From: Nocardiopsis alba DSM 43377
Lineage (GTDB): Bacteria; Actinomycetota; Actinomycetes; Streptosporangiales; Streptosporangiaceae
Assembly: GCF_000341225.1 (NCBI RefSeq)
Contig: NZ_ANAC01000023.1
Location: 62,001 to 126,000 of the forward strand
Length of the DNA stretch: 64,000 nucleotides
Reading direction: 5' to 3'
Below are positions 1 to 7,714 of this stretch, one piece after another (position 1 is the first letter of the stretch; each line of letters begins with the position of its first letter). The notes below the pieces were generated by a model. The model worked only from the letters and a program-made list of their open reading frames with translations. It searched no databases and had not been told where the DNA came from. The position numbers and the translations under genes are program-made.

Positions 1-590
1 TAGTCCTTGAGCACCTCCAGCCGCTCGCCGATCTCCATCGCCCGGGCGCGGTGCTCGGGGTGGTGGATCCCGATCCGGGCCAGGCAGTGGTTCATCTCCC
101 ACTGGAGACGGTCCGGAGCGTCCTTCATCCGCGTCTCGATCACGTCCAACAGCCCCGGAAGGTCGAGGCCCTCGGGCGAACGGTCCACCCGTTCGGCGGT
201 CAACGCCCATCCGGCGCTCGCCACCACCGGGTCAGGGTCGGCGAGCCAGGCCCGGCGCAGCTCCTCGGCGTGCGGTCCCTTCGCGACCACGTAGCCGACG
301 AGCCAGGCGTGCGTCTTGGGCGCCCGCGCCTCGCGCAGCATGGCGTCCAGGTCCGCGGCCTCGAACCCCCGGGGGCGACAGATCAGGAGCGACAGGAGCC
401 GCGCCGCCGTATCGCCGCCGGCCCAGAGTTCGCGCGCCAGGTCCTGCCGTTTCCCGACCCTCTTGGCGATCTCACGCAGCCGGGACAGCTTCACCCCGTG
501 GTCGTCGCCGCGCCTCTCGTTCACCCGACGCGTCTTCGGGTCCTCCAGCGCGGCCAGTTCGGCCCTGAGCCCCTCGACCGTCTCGGCCAT
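1..590 (-). CDS. DNA alkylation repair protein (AlkD/HEAT-like), 3' end outside window
   Basis: The minus-strand frame opens at ATG 588-590 and stays open to the left edge, giving 196 codons plus two bases, so the C-terminus is missing. The product begins MAETVEGLRAELAALEDPKT and is a helical-repeat protein. It includes the stretches GDTAARLLSLLICRPRGFEA, ADPDPVVASAGWALTAERV and RLQWEMNHCLARIGIHHPEH, which I recognise from actinobacterial DNA alkylation repair (AlkC/AlkD superfamily) proteins. Family members excise N3/N7-alkylated bases using HEAT-like repeats; activity of this copy is inferred from resemblance. It has no obvious operon partner: the next minus-strand gene ends about 100 bp upstream. 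Family assignment is fairly sure, substrate range is not. Confidence 0.8.
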   Translation of the reverse strand, partial: MAETVEGLRAELAALEDPKTRRVNERRGDDHGVKLSRLREIAKRVGKRQDLARELWAGGDTAARLLSLLICRPRGFEAADLDAMLREARAPKTHAWLVGYVVAKGPHAEELRRAWLADPDPVVASAGWALTAERVDRSPEGLDLPGLLDVIETRMKDAPDRLQWEMNHCLARIGIHHPEHRARAMEIGERLEVLKD

Positions 591-688
591 CTCCGCCCCT
601 GTGCCTCGTCCACCGATCCGGCCGCCCACTGTACGCGTGACCTCCGACGATTCACGTCACCGTCCGGGGCCGTGACGACCCTCGGCCC

Positions 689-919
689 TCAGTGGTCGGG
701 GGAGGGGTCCGGCGTCGATCCGTTCGGCTCTCCCCGGCCGTTCCGGGCGAGGGTGGCCAGGCTGCCGCCCCAGAGCAGGAAGAGGGCGACCATGCCCCAG
801 CGGGAGGCGGGCGGGTTCTCGGTGATGGTGTAGGTCTCGCCTCGGGATTCGATCACCCAGACGCAGGTACGGCCGGGTGGGCTCCCGGGAGTGTTTTTGT
901 GGATGCTTTCGCCGGGCAT
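689..919 (-). CDS. small hypothetical membrane protein
   Basis: A 76-residue frame. The first ~25 residues are polar, then comes the patch RGETYTITENPPASRW, and then one clear hydrophobic segment (GMVALFLLWGGSLATLA, about residues 43-59) with a polar, Pro/Asp-rich tail. This suggests a single-pass membrane protein with a short soluble N-terminal domain. I do not recognise the family. The start is uncertain: ATG at 919 is used, but an internal GTG just before the IESRGET stretch is possible, and neither has a strong ribosome-binding site. Confidence 0.5.
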   Translation of the reverse strand: MPGESIHKNTPGSPPGRTCVWVIESRGETYTITENPPASRWGMVALFLLWGGSLATLARNGRGEPNGSTPDPSPDH

Positions 920-1122
920 CGGCGGAGCCGATCCGTGGCGAGCGGCCGCCGGGCGATCTCTCGCCAGACGACGAGCGAGGGGCAGCCCGGGTTTGGCTGT
1001 CCGAGCGATGTCGGCGCCGCGAGAGGAAGCCCGGCCCCGTGTGAAGCACCGCGCGCGTCAGCGCGACCGTTGAGGGTGGTGGTGGGTGACGGCGTGGGAG
1101 GAATGATCCACAAAAGCACGAC

Positions 1123-1293
1123 CTAGTTCCAGGTGCCGGTGCCCTGGACGGAGGAGTCGCCGGTCAGGGGACAGCCCGAGGCGTCGCTCGCGTACCACTC
1201 GACCGCGAGAAGGGCGCTCCACAGGAGAACGGAGAGTATCCAGATCCCGGCCCGGACGTGGAGCGGGGAGACCCTCTTCGAAGCGTTCGTCAT
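1123..1293 (-). CDS. small hypothetical membrane protein (56 aa)
   Basis: A short minus-strand frame starts at ATG 1291-1293 and ends with TAG at 1123-1125. The product starts MTNASKRVSPLHVRAG and has one hydrophobic helix (IWILSVLLWSALLAVEW). It is followed by a short tail with a single Cys. Third-position GC bias fits a real gene. It is transcribed divergently from the TetR regulator at 1399, with about 100 bp between them, so the operator at 1376-1397 could also affect it. Function unknown. Confidence 0.5.
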   Translation of the reverse strand: MTNASKRVSPLHVRAGIWILSVLLWSALLAVEWYASDASGCPLTGDSSVQGTGTWN

Positions 1294-1375
1294 ACACGCT
1301 TCCTACCTGCGAGGACATCGATCGAAACGGGGTCGTGGGCCGGTGTGGGAGGGGTGCTCGGCTTGACTTCTCCGG

Positions 1376-1397
1376 TTTGTGAGTGTGTACTCACAAA
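1376..1397. promoter_or_regulatory. inverted-repeat operator upstream of the TetR gene
   Basis: Perfect 9-bp inverted repeat TTTGTGAGT / ACTCACAAA (1376-1384 and 1389-1397) separated by GTGT. It ends one base before the ATG of the TetR gene. A near-identical site lies at 2020-2041 before the oxidoreductase. Position and repetition point to the TetR protein binding both sites, with autoregulation. Confidence 0.75.
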
Positions 1398-1398
1398 C

Positions 1399-1968
1399 AT
1401 GAGTAGGGAAGAGAGCACGCGGTCCACCGCCGAAGCCCGTCGCGCCGTCATCCTGAACGAGGCGCTGCACGTCTTCGCCCGTTCCGGCTACCACGCGACC
1501 CCCGTGACGGAGGTCGCCGAGGCGGCGGGCATCTCGCAGGCCTACGTCCTGCGCCTGTTCGGTACCAAGCTGGGCCTGTTCACGGCGACCCTGGAGCGGT
1601 GCTTCGAACGCGTGGAGGAGGCCCTTCGCGAGGGTGCGCTCGGTGCGGACGGGGCCCCGGCGCCCCAGGTGCTGGAGGCGATGGGCGACGCCTACGCCGA
1701 ACTCATCGCCGACCGCGACCTGCTCATGATCCAGGTCCACGCCCAGAGCGCCTCCGCCGTCCCCGAGGTCCGCGAGGCCCTGCGGCGCGGCTACGCCGAC
1801 GTGGTCACCCTCGCCCACGCGCTCTCGGGGGGCGATCGCGACCAGGTTCAGCGCTTCATGGCGATGGGGCTGCTCTGCCACCTGGTCACCGCGTTGGACC
1901 TGGAGGAGGTCGACGCCCCCTGGACGCGCACGCTCACCAAGGGGATGACCCACGCCCCTCGGGGGTAG
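1399..1968 (+). CDS. TetR/AcrR family transcriptional regulator
   Basis: 189 residues from ATG 1399, placed immediately after the operator palindrome. The N-terminal HTH is classic TetR: RRAVILNEALHVFARSGYHA, then TEVAEAAGISQAYVLRLFGT with the recognition helix, then KLGLFTATLERCF. The rest is a helical ligand-binding/dimerisation domain. A longer frame extends upstream to 1258 but would read through the palindrome, so the shorter start is chosen. The downstream gene (2057) is an NAD(P)H-type oxidoreductase preceded by the same operator, which suggests a local repressor-target pair responding to an electrophile or quinone-like compound. The ligand cannot be inferred from sequence. Confidence 0.88.
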   Translation: MSREESTRSTAEARRAVILNEALHVFARSGYHATPVTEVAEAAGISQAYVLRLFGTKLGLFTATLERCFERVEEALREGALGADGAPAPQVLEAMGDAYAELIADRDLLMIQVHAQSASAVPEVREALRRGYADVVTLAHALSGGDRDQVQRFMAMGLLCHLVTALDLEEVDAPWTRTLTKGMTHAPRG

Positions 1969-2019
1969 TCGGTCCCGGAGTTCGACCCGCGCCGTTCGCG
2001 GCGCTTTTCTCGGCCCATT

Positions 2020-2041
2020 TTTGTAAGTGATCACTCACAAA
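2020..2041. promoter_or_regulatory. second TetR operator, upstream of the oxidoreductase
   Basis: TTTGTAAGT / ACTCACAAA (2020-2028 and 2033-2041) with a 4-bp GATC spacer. It has the same half-sites and spacing as 1376-1397 with one mismatch in the left arm. It sits 15 bp before the ATG at 2057 and overlaps the likely promoter/leader. Confidence 0.72.
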
Positions 2042-2056
2042 CATAGGAGTCTCGAC

Positions 2057-3091
2057 ATGACCGAGCGGCACACCCTGGAGATCGTCCTGCCCGACGAGGT
2101 GGAACCGGAGGGCCTGCTGACCCGTCGCCGCCCCATCGGCCCGCCCGGCCCGGGGGAGGTCCTGGTCCGGACCGAGGCCACGGGCGTCTCCTTCGCCGAA
2201 CAGCAGATGCGTCGGGGCAAGTACTTCGACCAGCCGCCCTTCCCCTTCGTACCGGGATACGACCTGGTGGGAACGGTGGAGGAGGTCGGCCCCGACACGG
2301 ACGCGGCACTGGTGGGACGGCGCGTGGCCGCGATCACCAAGATCGGGGCCTGGGCCGAGCGGGTCGTCCTGCCGGCGGCCGACCTGGTCCCGGTGCCCGC
2401 CGGGCTCGACCCGGCCGAGGCGGAGGCCGTCGTGGTCAACGGGGTCACCGCCCTGCGCATGCTGCGCGGTGCGGGCCCGGTCGGCGCGGGGGACACGGTC
2501 CTGGTACTGGGCGCCAACGGCGGCGTCGGTACCCTGCTCGTCCAGATGGCACGACGGGCCGGGGCCGAGGTCGTCGGCACCGCGTCGGCCCGCCACCTGG
2601 AGGCCGTCCGTGAGATGGGCGCGATCCCCGTCGACCGCCGTTCCCCCGATCTACGCGCCGCGATCCGCGCGGCGGCCCCGAACGGGGTGCGCGCGGCCTT
2701 CGATCACGTGGGCGGGCCGGGCATCGTCGACACCTTCTCCCACGTGGTGCGCGGGGGCGCCCTGGTCTCCTACGGCACGGCGGCCACGCGCGACGTTCCG
2801 GGGAACCCGATGCTCCCCGTGCTGCTCCTGTTCGCCCGACTGGGCTGGTGGAACGCCCTGCCCGACGGGCGGCGCGCGTACTTCTTCAACCTCTGGAAGG
2901 GGCACCGGAACCGGGAACGTCACCGGCGCGAACTCGCCCGTGACCTGGGCGAGGTGTTCGATCTGCTGGGCCACGGGGACATCAGCCCCACGATCGCGGC
3001 CCGGATGCCCCTGGGCGAGGCCGGGGCGGCGATGGCCCTGGCCGAGTCGGGGACCGTCGTCGGCAAGGTCGTGCTCGTACCCGAAGGGTGA
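2057..3091 (+). CDS. medium-chain zinc-independent alcohol dehydrogenase / quinone-oxidoreductase-like protein
   Basis: 344 residues from ATG 2057, preceded by AGGAGT at 2045-2050. The N-terminal GroES-like domain (ATGVSFAEQQMRRGKYFDQP, FVPGYDLVGTVEEVG) is followed by a Rossmann domain with the NADP-binding loop LGANGGVGTLLVQMARRAGA. It lacks the structural-zinc Cys cluster of true alcohol dehydrogenases, as in quinone oxidoreductases. The reaction is probably NADPH-dependent reduction of a quinone or enone in the cytosol. It is controlled, by inference, by the TetR protein upstream through the shared operator. A rho-independent-like hairpin follows at 3117-3141. Confidence 0.85.
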   Translation: MTERHTLEIVLPDEVEPEGLLTRRRPIGPPGPGEVLVRTEATGVSFAEQQMRRGKYFDQPPFPFVPGYDLVGTVEEVGPDTDAALVGRRVAAITKIGAWAERVVLPAADLVPVPAGLDPAEAEAVVVNGVTALRMLRGAGPVGAGDTVLVLGANGGVGTLLVQMARRAGAEVVGTASARHLEAVREMGAIPVDRRSPDLRAAIRAAAPNGVRAAFDHVGGPGIVDTFSHVVRGGALVSYGTAATRDVPGNPMLPVLLLFARLGWWNALPDGRRAYFFNLWKGHRNRERHRRELARDLGEVFDLLGHGDISPTIAARMPLGEAGAAMALAESGTVVGKVVLVPEG

Positions 3092-3116
3092 GTGTCACGA
3101 GGCCGTGGGGGCGGAA

Positions 3117-3141
3117 CGGGTGCGGTCGTGAACCGCACCCG
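3117..3141. terminator. hairpin between convergent genes
   Basis: Perfect 10-bp stem CGGGTGCGGT / ACCGCACCCG with a 5-base CGTGA loop. It lies between the stop codons of the oxidoreductase (+) and the VOC protein (-), and there is no T-run. It probably serves both strands. Confidence 0.65.
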
Positions 3142-3149
3142 GGCGACGG

Positions 3150-3554
3150 TCAGAACTCGCGCTGGTCCTTGCGCAGCGGATGGTCGGCGGGGACCTCCAC
3201 CAGGACGATGCGCACCCCGTCCGGATCGGCGATCCAGGCCTCCACCAGGCCCCAGAACTCCTTCTGCGGCGGCCGGATACCGCGTCCGCCCAGCGCGGTG
3301 ACGCGGGCGTATTCGGCGCGGGCGTCGCGCACCTGCAACCACAGGGCGGTCGAGGGCGTCCCGGAGGGCTCCTCGGAGTGGCCGGAGACCTCCAAAAGCC
3401 CGTTGCCGAGGAAGAACACGGTGCCGGGGGCGTCCGGCGGACCGAACTCACGGTGGACGGCGAGCCCGAGGACGTCACGGTAGAAGGAACGGCTGCGCAC
3501 CGGATCGCGCGGGTGTATCAGGACACGGCTACTGAGAACATCCATGTCCGACAT
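3150..3554 (-). CDS. VOC (glyoxalase/bleomycin-resistance superfamily) protein
   Basis: 134 residues from the ATG at 3554 (MSDMDVLSSRVLIHPRDPVR). One full vicinal-oxygen-chelate fold is visible: RSFYRDVLGLAVHREFG, then GTVFFLGNGLLEVSGHSEEP, then ARVTALGGRGIRPPQKEFWG and WIADPDGVRIVLVEVPADHP. The final DPDG-x-RI-x-LVE block is typical of glyoxalase-like dioxygenase or resistance proteins. The frame extends nine codons further upstream and an alternative ATG lies at 3545; the start is therefore uncertain by a few residues. Substrate unknown. It converges on the oxidoreductase and is divergent from the HAD gene at 3651. Confidence 0.8.
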   Translation of the reverse strand: MSDMDVLSSRVLIHPRDPVRSRSFYRDVLGLAVHREFGPPDAPGTVFFLGNGLLEVSGHSEEPSGTPSTALWLQVRDARAEYARVTALGGRGIRPPQKEFWGLVEAWIADPDGVRIVLVEVPADHPLRKDQREF

Positions 3555-3650
3555 CCTGCACTCTCTCGGGCCCGACGGCACACTCGGCGCCCCGTTCGAC
3601 CCTCCCCCGGAAGGCGCCGACTACGCTCTCGGGGACCGAAGGGATCCTAC

Positions 3651-4343
3651 GTGAACCGAGCGCTGTTCGACCTCGACGACACCCTGATCGACCACGACTC
3701 GTTCACGAGATTCACGTTCTCCCTGTTCAAGCGCTCGCCTCTGCGCATGATCGGCGCCGTCCTGACCGTGCCGGCGCTCCTCGTCCTGCTCTCCCGGGGC
3801 TCGTGGCGGGTCCACGCCGGCTCGATCCTGCTGTGGCTGGGAACGGTCGGTGTGGCCGACTCCGGCCTGGAACGGCTCGTCCGAGAGCACGTGGCCGCCC
3901 TCGGTGTGGGGGAGCGGATCAGACCGGACGCGGGGCGGGCCGTGGCCGCGCATCTGGACGCGGGCGAGGAGGTCGTGGTCGTGACCGGCTGCGCCGAACG
4001 TCTGGCCGTCCCCCTCTGCCGGGAGATCGACCCCCGGATCCGCGTGGTCGGCTCCACCCTTCGGCGTCGAGCCGGAGGGTGGGTCGCCCTGCGGCACTGT
4101 CGTGGGCGGGGCAAGGTCGAGATGCTCGTCGAGGCCGGACTCGCCGAGGACGTCGTGGCGGCCTACGGGGACGGTCTCTCCGACGTTCCGATGCTGGACC
4201 TGGCCCGTACCGCCGTCCTGGTCGGTCTTTCCGAGAGCGTCGAGAGGAAGGCGCGGGCACGGCTCGTGGGCCCCGATCGGGTGCTGTCGGTCCGTTGGCC
4301 CGCTCGCGGGGAACCGTCGCGGGGCCGAGGCGACCCCGTCTGA
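3651..4343 (+). CDS. HAD-IB family phosphatase
   Basis: 230 residues from GTG 3651. The frame is open far upstream but only as the shadow of the VOC gene. Motif I is FDLDDTLID near residue 6, with both HAD aspartates. A hydrophobic cap insertion follows (RMIGAVLTVPALLVLLSRGS). Motif II is VVVVTGCAERLAVPLC, and the motif III/IV region is RGRGKVEMLVEAG and AYGDGLSDVPMLDLA. The layout resembles the PgpC/SerB-like HAD-IB group, which acts on small phosphorylated substrates such as phosphatidylglycerophosphate or phosphoserine. The hydrophobic stretch near residues 30-70 may indicate membrane association. Exact substrate unresolved. Confidence 0.8.
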   Translation: MNRALFDLDDTLIDHDSFTRFTFSLFKRSPLRMIGAVLTVPALLVLLSRGSWRVHAGSILLWLGTVGVADSGLERLVREHVAALGVGERIRPDAGRAVAAHLDAGEEVVVVTGCAERLAVPLCREIDPRIRVVGSTLRRRAGGWVALRHCRGRGKVEMLVEAGLAEDVVAAYGDGLSDVPMLDLARTAVLVGLSESVERKARARLVGPDRVLSVRWPARGEPSRGRGDPV

Positions 4344-4444
4344 GCGGGCCCTTCGAGCGACGGAAGAAGGGTGTGTCGCGCGGCCGTCTTGTCCAGAAAG
4401 GCCCGGGAGGGTAGGAACGACGGAGACCACAGGAGGAGACCCCC

Positions 4445-7015
4445 GTGCCACCATCCCCCGCCTCCGGGCCGGCCGCCGGTCGCGCCCGCCGCTCCATCGC
4501 CCTGGTCGGAACCCTCACGGCGCTGGTCATGGCCGGGGCGACGGCCCTGCCCTCGCCCTCCCTCGCCGAGCCGAGGGAGGAGGCCAACGGCCCCGAACGC
4601 AACGAGACGGCGGCCGGACCCGAGGCCCTGTCCATGACGGCCGCCACGGCCGCGGCCTCCGCGACGGGCGTCGATCCGTCCGCCGCCTACCCGCGCCGGA
4701 CCGAGCTGCCGGTTTCCCCCGAGAACCCCGACGACCGTTCGATCAGGCTGGGTCTGACCGCCTACCACGACATCGCGCCCGCCCTCAACGATCTTCAGGA
4801 GACCTCCGACCGGGTCAGTGTGGAGATCGTCGGCGAGTCCGTCGAGGGACGCGACCTCTACCTGGTCACCCTCACCGCGCCGGAGACGCGCGCCGAGGCC
4901 GGACACCAGCGGCGCATGCGCGAGCTCATCGAGGAGGATCCCGAACGGGCCGCGCGGGACAGCACGCTGCCCGAGCGCTACAAGACCCCCGTGCACGTCA
5001 ACGCCAACATCCACGGCGACGAGTGGGAGGGCACCGACGCCTCGCTGCGGATCATCGAGGAGCTGGCGACCGCCGAGGACGAGTGGACCGAGGAACTGCT
5101 GGGCTCCTCGCGGCTGTACTTCACCGTGACCGCCAACCCCGACGGGCGGGTGGCGGGCACCCGGGTCAACAGCGCCGGGTTCGACCTCAACCGCGACTTC
5201 GTCACGGTCTCCCAGCCGGAGACGGCGGCGATCCGTCAGGTCATGATCGACACCCAGCCGCTGGTCATGGTCGACCAGCACGGTTACGTCAACGGCACCC
5301 TGATCGAGCCGACCACGCCCCCGCACGGCCAGAACTACGAGTACGACCTGTTCATCGCCAACACCTACGCCAACGGGCTCGCGATGGAACAGGCCGTCCT
5401 CGACCTGGGGTACACGGCCGAGGACGACGGGGTTCTGCCCCCGCAGATCCCCTTCCGCGACTGGCAGGACGGCTGGGACGACTGGCCGCCGATCTTCACC
5501 CCGATGTACGCCCCCTACCAGGGCGCGGTCGCCTCGGCCACCGTCGAGTTCCCGCTGCGGGTGAACCGGGCCGACTACGACCTGCCCGTGGAGGAGCTGC
5601 ACCGCCGCACCGCCATCAACACCGACATCTCCGCCGCCACCATCGAGGCCACCCTGGAGTTCGCCTCGGAGCATCGGGAGAAGCTCATCGGCGACCAGAT
5701 CGAGGTGTTCCGGCGCGGATCGGCCGGTGAGGAACAGGTCGTGCCCCCGGAGGGGTGGGTGCCCGGCTTCGGTCCCGAGGACGTGTACACGACCGACTTC
5801 CCCCGCGCCTACGTGATCCCCGCCGGAGAGGAACAGAGGTCGGCCCCGGCCGCCGCGCGCCTGGTGGACACGCTGGTCGCCCACGACGTGCGGGTGAACA
5901 GAGCGGAGGAGGCCTTCGAACTCGACGGCACCTCCTACCCCGCGGGCTCCTACCTGGTCGACATGCATCAGTCCAAACGCGGTATGGCCAACGTCCTGTT
6001 GGAGGACGGACGGGACATCAGCGACGACGTCGAGGCCATGTACGACATCTCCGGTTGGAGCCACGGACGCCTGTGGGGCGCCACGGTGACGGCCACCGAG
6101 TCCACGCCCCCGGACGGAGCGCCGGTCGACATCGCCGCCCCCACCGGTGCGGTCGAGGGGGAGGGGGACTGGGTCCTGCGCCTGGACGACGCCGCCGACG
6201 TGGCGGCGCTCCACGACCTCATCGAGGCCGGGGCCGAACCCGCGTGGGCGGACCGGGGCTCGGTGCTGATCTCCGCCGACCACGCCGACGCGGTCGTCGA
6301 GGTGGCCGACCGGCGCGGAGCGGTCTTCACCACCGTCGACCGCGAGGCCGAGGGCCCGGTCGTGGGCGGGGTCCGGCTGGCCGCGGCCGCCGCCGCGGAC
6401 GAGGTCCTCACTCTGGGCGAACTCGGGTTCGACGTGGAGACGGTCTCCACCGCGGTACTCGACGACGGTTTCGACTGGTCCGGGATCGACGTGCTGTACG
6501 TGTCCAGCGGCCTGGTCTACGACGACCTCGGTGAACGGGCGCGTGCGGACCTGGACGCCTTCCTCGAACGGGGCGGGGTCGTGGCGCGCGGATCGGCCGG
6601 GGCCCGGTTCAACGCCCAGGCCGGTCTGTTGGACGCCACCCGCCGCGAGGGGCGGTCCGACGTCAACGGCGTGGTCCGGGTCGAGGACGGCGACGGCGCG
6701 CTCGCCGGGACCGGCGGGTACGGGTTCGTGTACTCGCCCGGCTGGTTCACCGACCTGGGGCCGGAGGTGACCGTGGAGCAGACCTACGCCGACGGGGATC
6801 CGCTGGTGGCCGGGCACTGGCGCCCCGACGCCGATGGCGCCGGCGGCCGGGACGAGGCCGCCGGACGGCCCTCCGTGGTCGGTGGGGTCTCCGAACGCGG
6901 AGCCGCGGTGGTGCTCTTCGGTACCGAACCGCTCTTCCGTAACCACCCCAAGGGGTCGTTCGGCCAGGTGGCCCAGGCCGTCCACTGGAGCGCGATCTCC
7001 GGCGGGAACGCCTGA
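4445..7015 (+). CDS. secreted M14-family zinc carboxypeptidase
   Basis: 856 residues from GTG 4445, with AGGAGG-type SD at about 4430-4436. The N-terminus carries an export signal (ARRSIALVGTLTALVMAGAT...SLA, about residues 15-41). The M14 catalytic domain shows NANIHGDEWEGTDASL (zinc ligands H190 and E193), the substrate-binding NPDGR and FDLNRDF motifs, VDQHGYVNG (third zinc ligand His) and TVEFPLRVN (catalytic Glu). The C-terminal ~350 residues form an extra region without recognised motifs, including a DJ-1/glutaminase-like stretch (VLYVSSGLVYDD, FLERGGVVARGSAGA). It is an extracellular exopeptidase by inference. It stands alone and is followed by a strong hairpin terminator. Confidence 0.87.
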   Translation: MPPSPASGPAAGRARRSIALVGTLTALVMAGATALPSPSLAEPREEANGPERNETAAGPEALSMTAATAAASATGVDPSAAYPRRTELPVSPENPDDRSIRLGLTAYHDIAPALNDLQETSDRVSVEIVGESVEGRDLYLVTLTAPETRAEAGHQRRMRELIEEDPERAARDSTLPERYKTPVHVNANIHGDEWEGTDASLRIIEELATAEDEWTEELLGSSRLYFTVTANPDGRVAGTRVNSAGFDLNRDFVTVSQPETAAIRQVMIDTQPLVMVDQHGYVNGTLIEPTTPPHGQNYEYDLFIANTYANGLAMEQAVLDLGYTAEDDGVLPPQIPFRDWQDGWDDWPPIFTPMYAPYQGAVASATVEFPLRVNRADYDLPVEELHRRTAINTDISAATIEATLEFASEHREKLIGDQIEVFRRGSAGEEQVVPPEGWVPGFGPEDVYTTDFPRAYVIPAGEEQRSAPAAARLVDTLVAHDVRVNRAEEAFELDGTSYPAGSYLVDMHQSKRGMANVLLEDGRDISDDVEAMYDISGWSHGRLWGATVTATESTPPDGAPVDIAAPTGAVEGEGDWVLRLDDAADVAALHDLIEAGAEPAWADRGSVLISADHADAVVEVADRRGAVFTTVDREAEGPVVGGVRLAAAAAADEVLTLGELGFDVETVSTAVLDDGFDWSGIDVLYVSSGLVYDDLGERARADLDAFLERGGVVARGSAGARFNAQAGLLDATRREGRSDVNGVVRVEDGDGALAGTGGYGFVYSPGWFTDLGPEVTVEQTYADGDPLVAGHWRPDADGAGGRDEAAGRPSVVGGVSERGAAVVLFGTEPLFRNHPKGSFGQVAQAVHWSAISGGNA

Positions 7016-7027
7016 CCCGTCGTCTTC

Positions 7028-7066
7028 GCGTGTGACCGCCCCGGACCCTTCGGGGCGGTCACACGC
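7028..7066. terminator. strong hairpin terminator
   Basis: Perfect 16-bp stem (7028-7043 with 7051-7066, left arm GCGTGTGACCGCCCCG) and a 7-base loop, located 13 bp after the carboxypeptidase stop codon. It has no U-tract, as is common in actinomycetes. Confidence 0.85.
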
Positions 7067-7121
7067 GGGCGCCCGAAAAACCCCTGGCCTCCGCCGAAGA
7101 CGGCGGTCTAGGCTCTGCCGG

Positions 7122-7601
7122 ATGAACCATCCCTCTCTCCACGCCGTGGAGATCTCCCCCGACAACATCGACGCCGCCCTCAAGGTGAAGGTCCGCGAGG
7201 ACCAGAACACCTTCGTCGCCCCCGTCGACCGCTCGCTCGCCGAGGCCTACGCCTCCCGGAACACCGCCTGGCCCCGCCTGATCATGGACGGCGACCGACC
7301 GGTCGGCTTCGTGATGGCCTCCTTCGACCCCGATGAGAAGGACGTCGACTTCCGCTGCGCGATCTGGCGCCTCAACGTCGCCGAGGGGGAGCAGGGCAAG
7401 GGGTACGGCCGCTTCGCCGTCGAGATGGTCCTGGCCGAGGCCCGCCGTCGGGGCGACAAGCGGATCACGGTCTCCTGGGTCCCCGGTGAGGGCTCCCCCG
7501 AGGGCTTCTACCTGGGGCTGGGCTTTCGCACGACGGGCCGTGTGGACGACGGCGAGATCATCGCCGAACTGTTCCTGGACCAGGAGGCGGCCGAGGCCTG
7601 A
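7122..7601 (+). CDS. GNAT family N-acetyltransferase
   Basis: 159 residues from ATG 7122, which opens with the sequence MNHPSLHAVEISPDN. It shows the GNAT core: WPRLIMDGDRPVGFVMASFD (beta2-beta4), IWRLNVAEGEQGKGYGRFAV with the acetyl-CoA pyrophosphate loop Q-G-K-G-Y-G, and SPEGFYLGLGFRTTGRVDDG (beta5-alpha4). It resembles the SpeG/diamine-acetyltransferase-like branch, but the acceptor cannot be assigned. It is a single gene with a terminator before it, so it probably has its own, possibly leaderless, promoter. Confidence 0.85.
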   Translation: MNHPSLHAVEISPDNIDAALKVKVREDQNTFVAPVDRSLAEAYASRNTAWPRLIMDGDRPVGFVMASFDPDEKDVDFRCAIWRLNVAEGEQGKGYGRFAVEMVLAEARRRGDKRITVSWVPGEGSPEGFYLGLGFRTTGRVDDGEIIAELFLDQEAAEA

Positions 7602-7714
7602 GCGACCCCGTGACAGCCCGGGACGCTCGGGAGGTATGACTCCGGCCGGGTGGGGAAGGGGGATCGCGGAACGGTCGTGGCCCCTCCTCCTCCCCCGAAA
7701 GGAGCCACATCCAC

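Noticed and set aside
4163..7210. 1015-codon open frame on the minus strand
   Set aside because: It is the antisense shadow of the M14 carboxypeptidase gene; the plus-strand protein has full motifs and a signal peptide.
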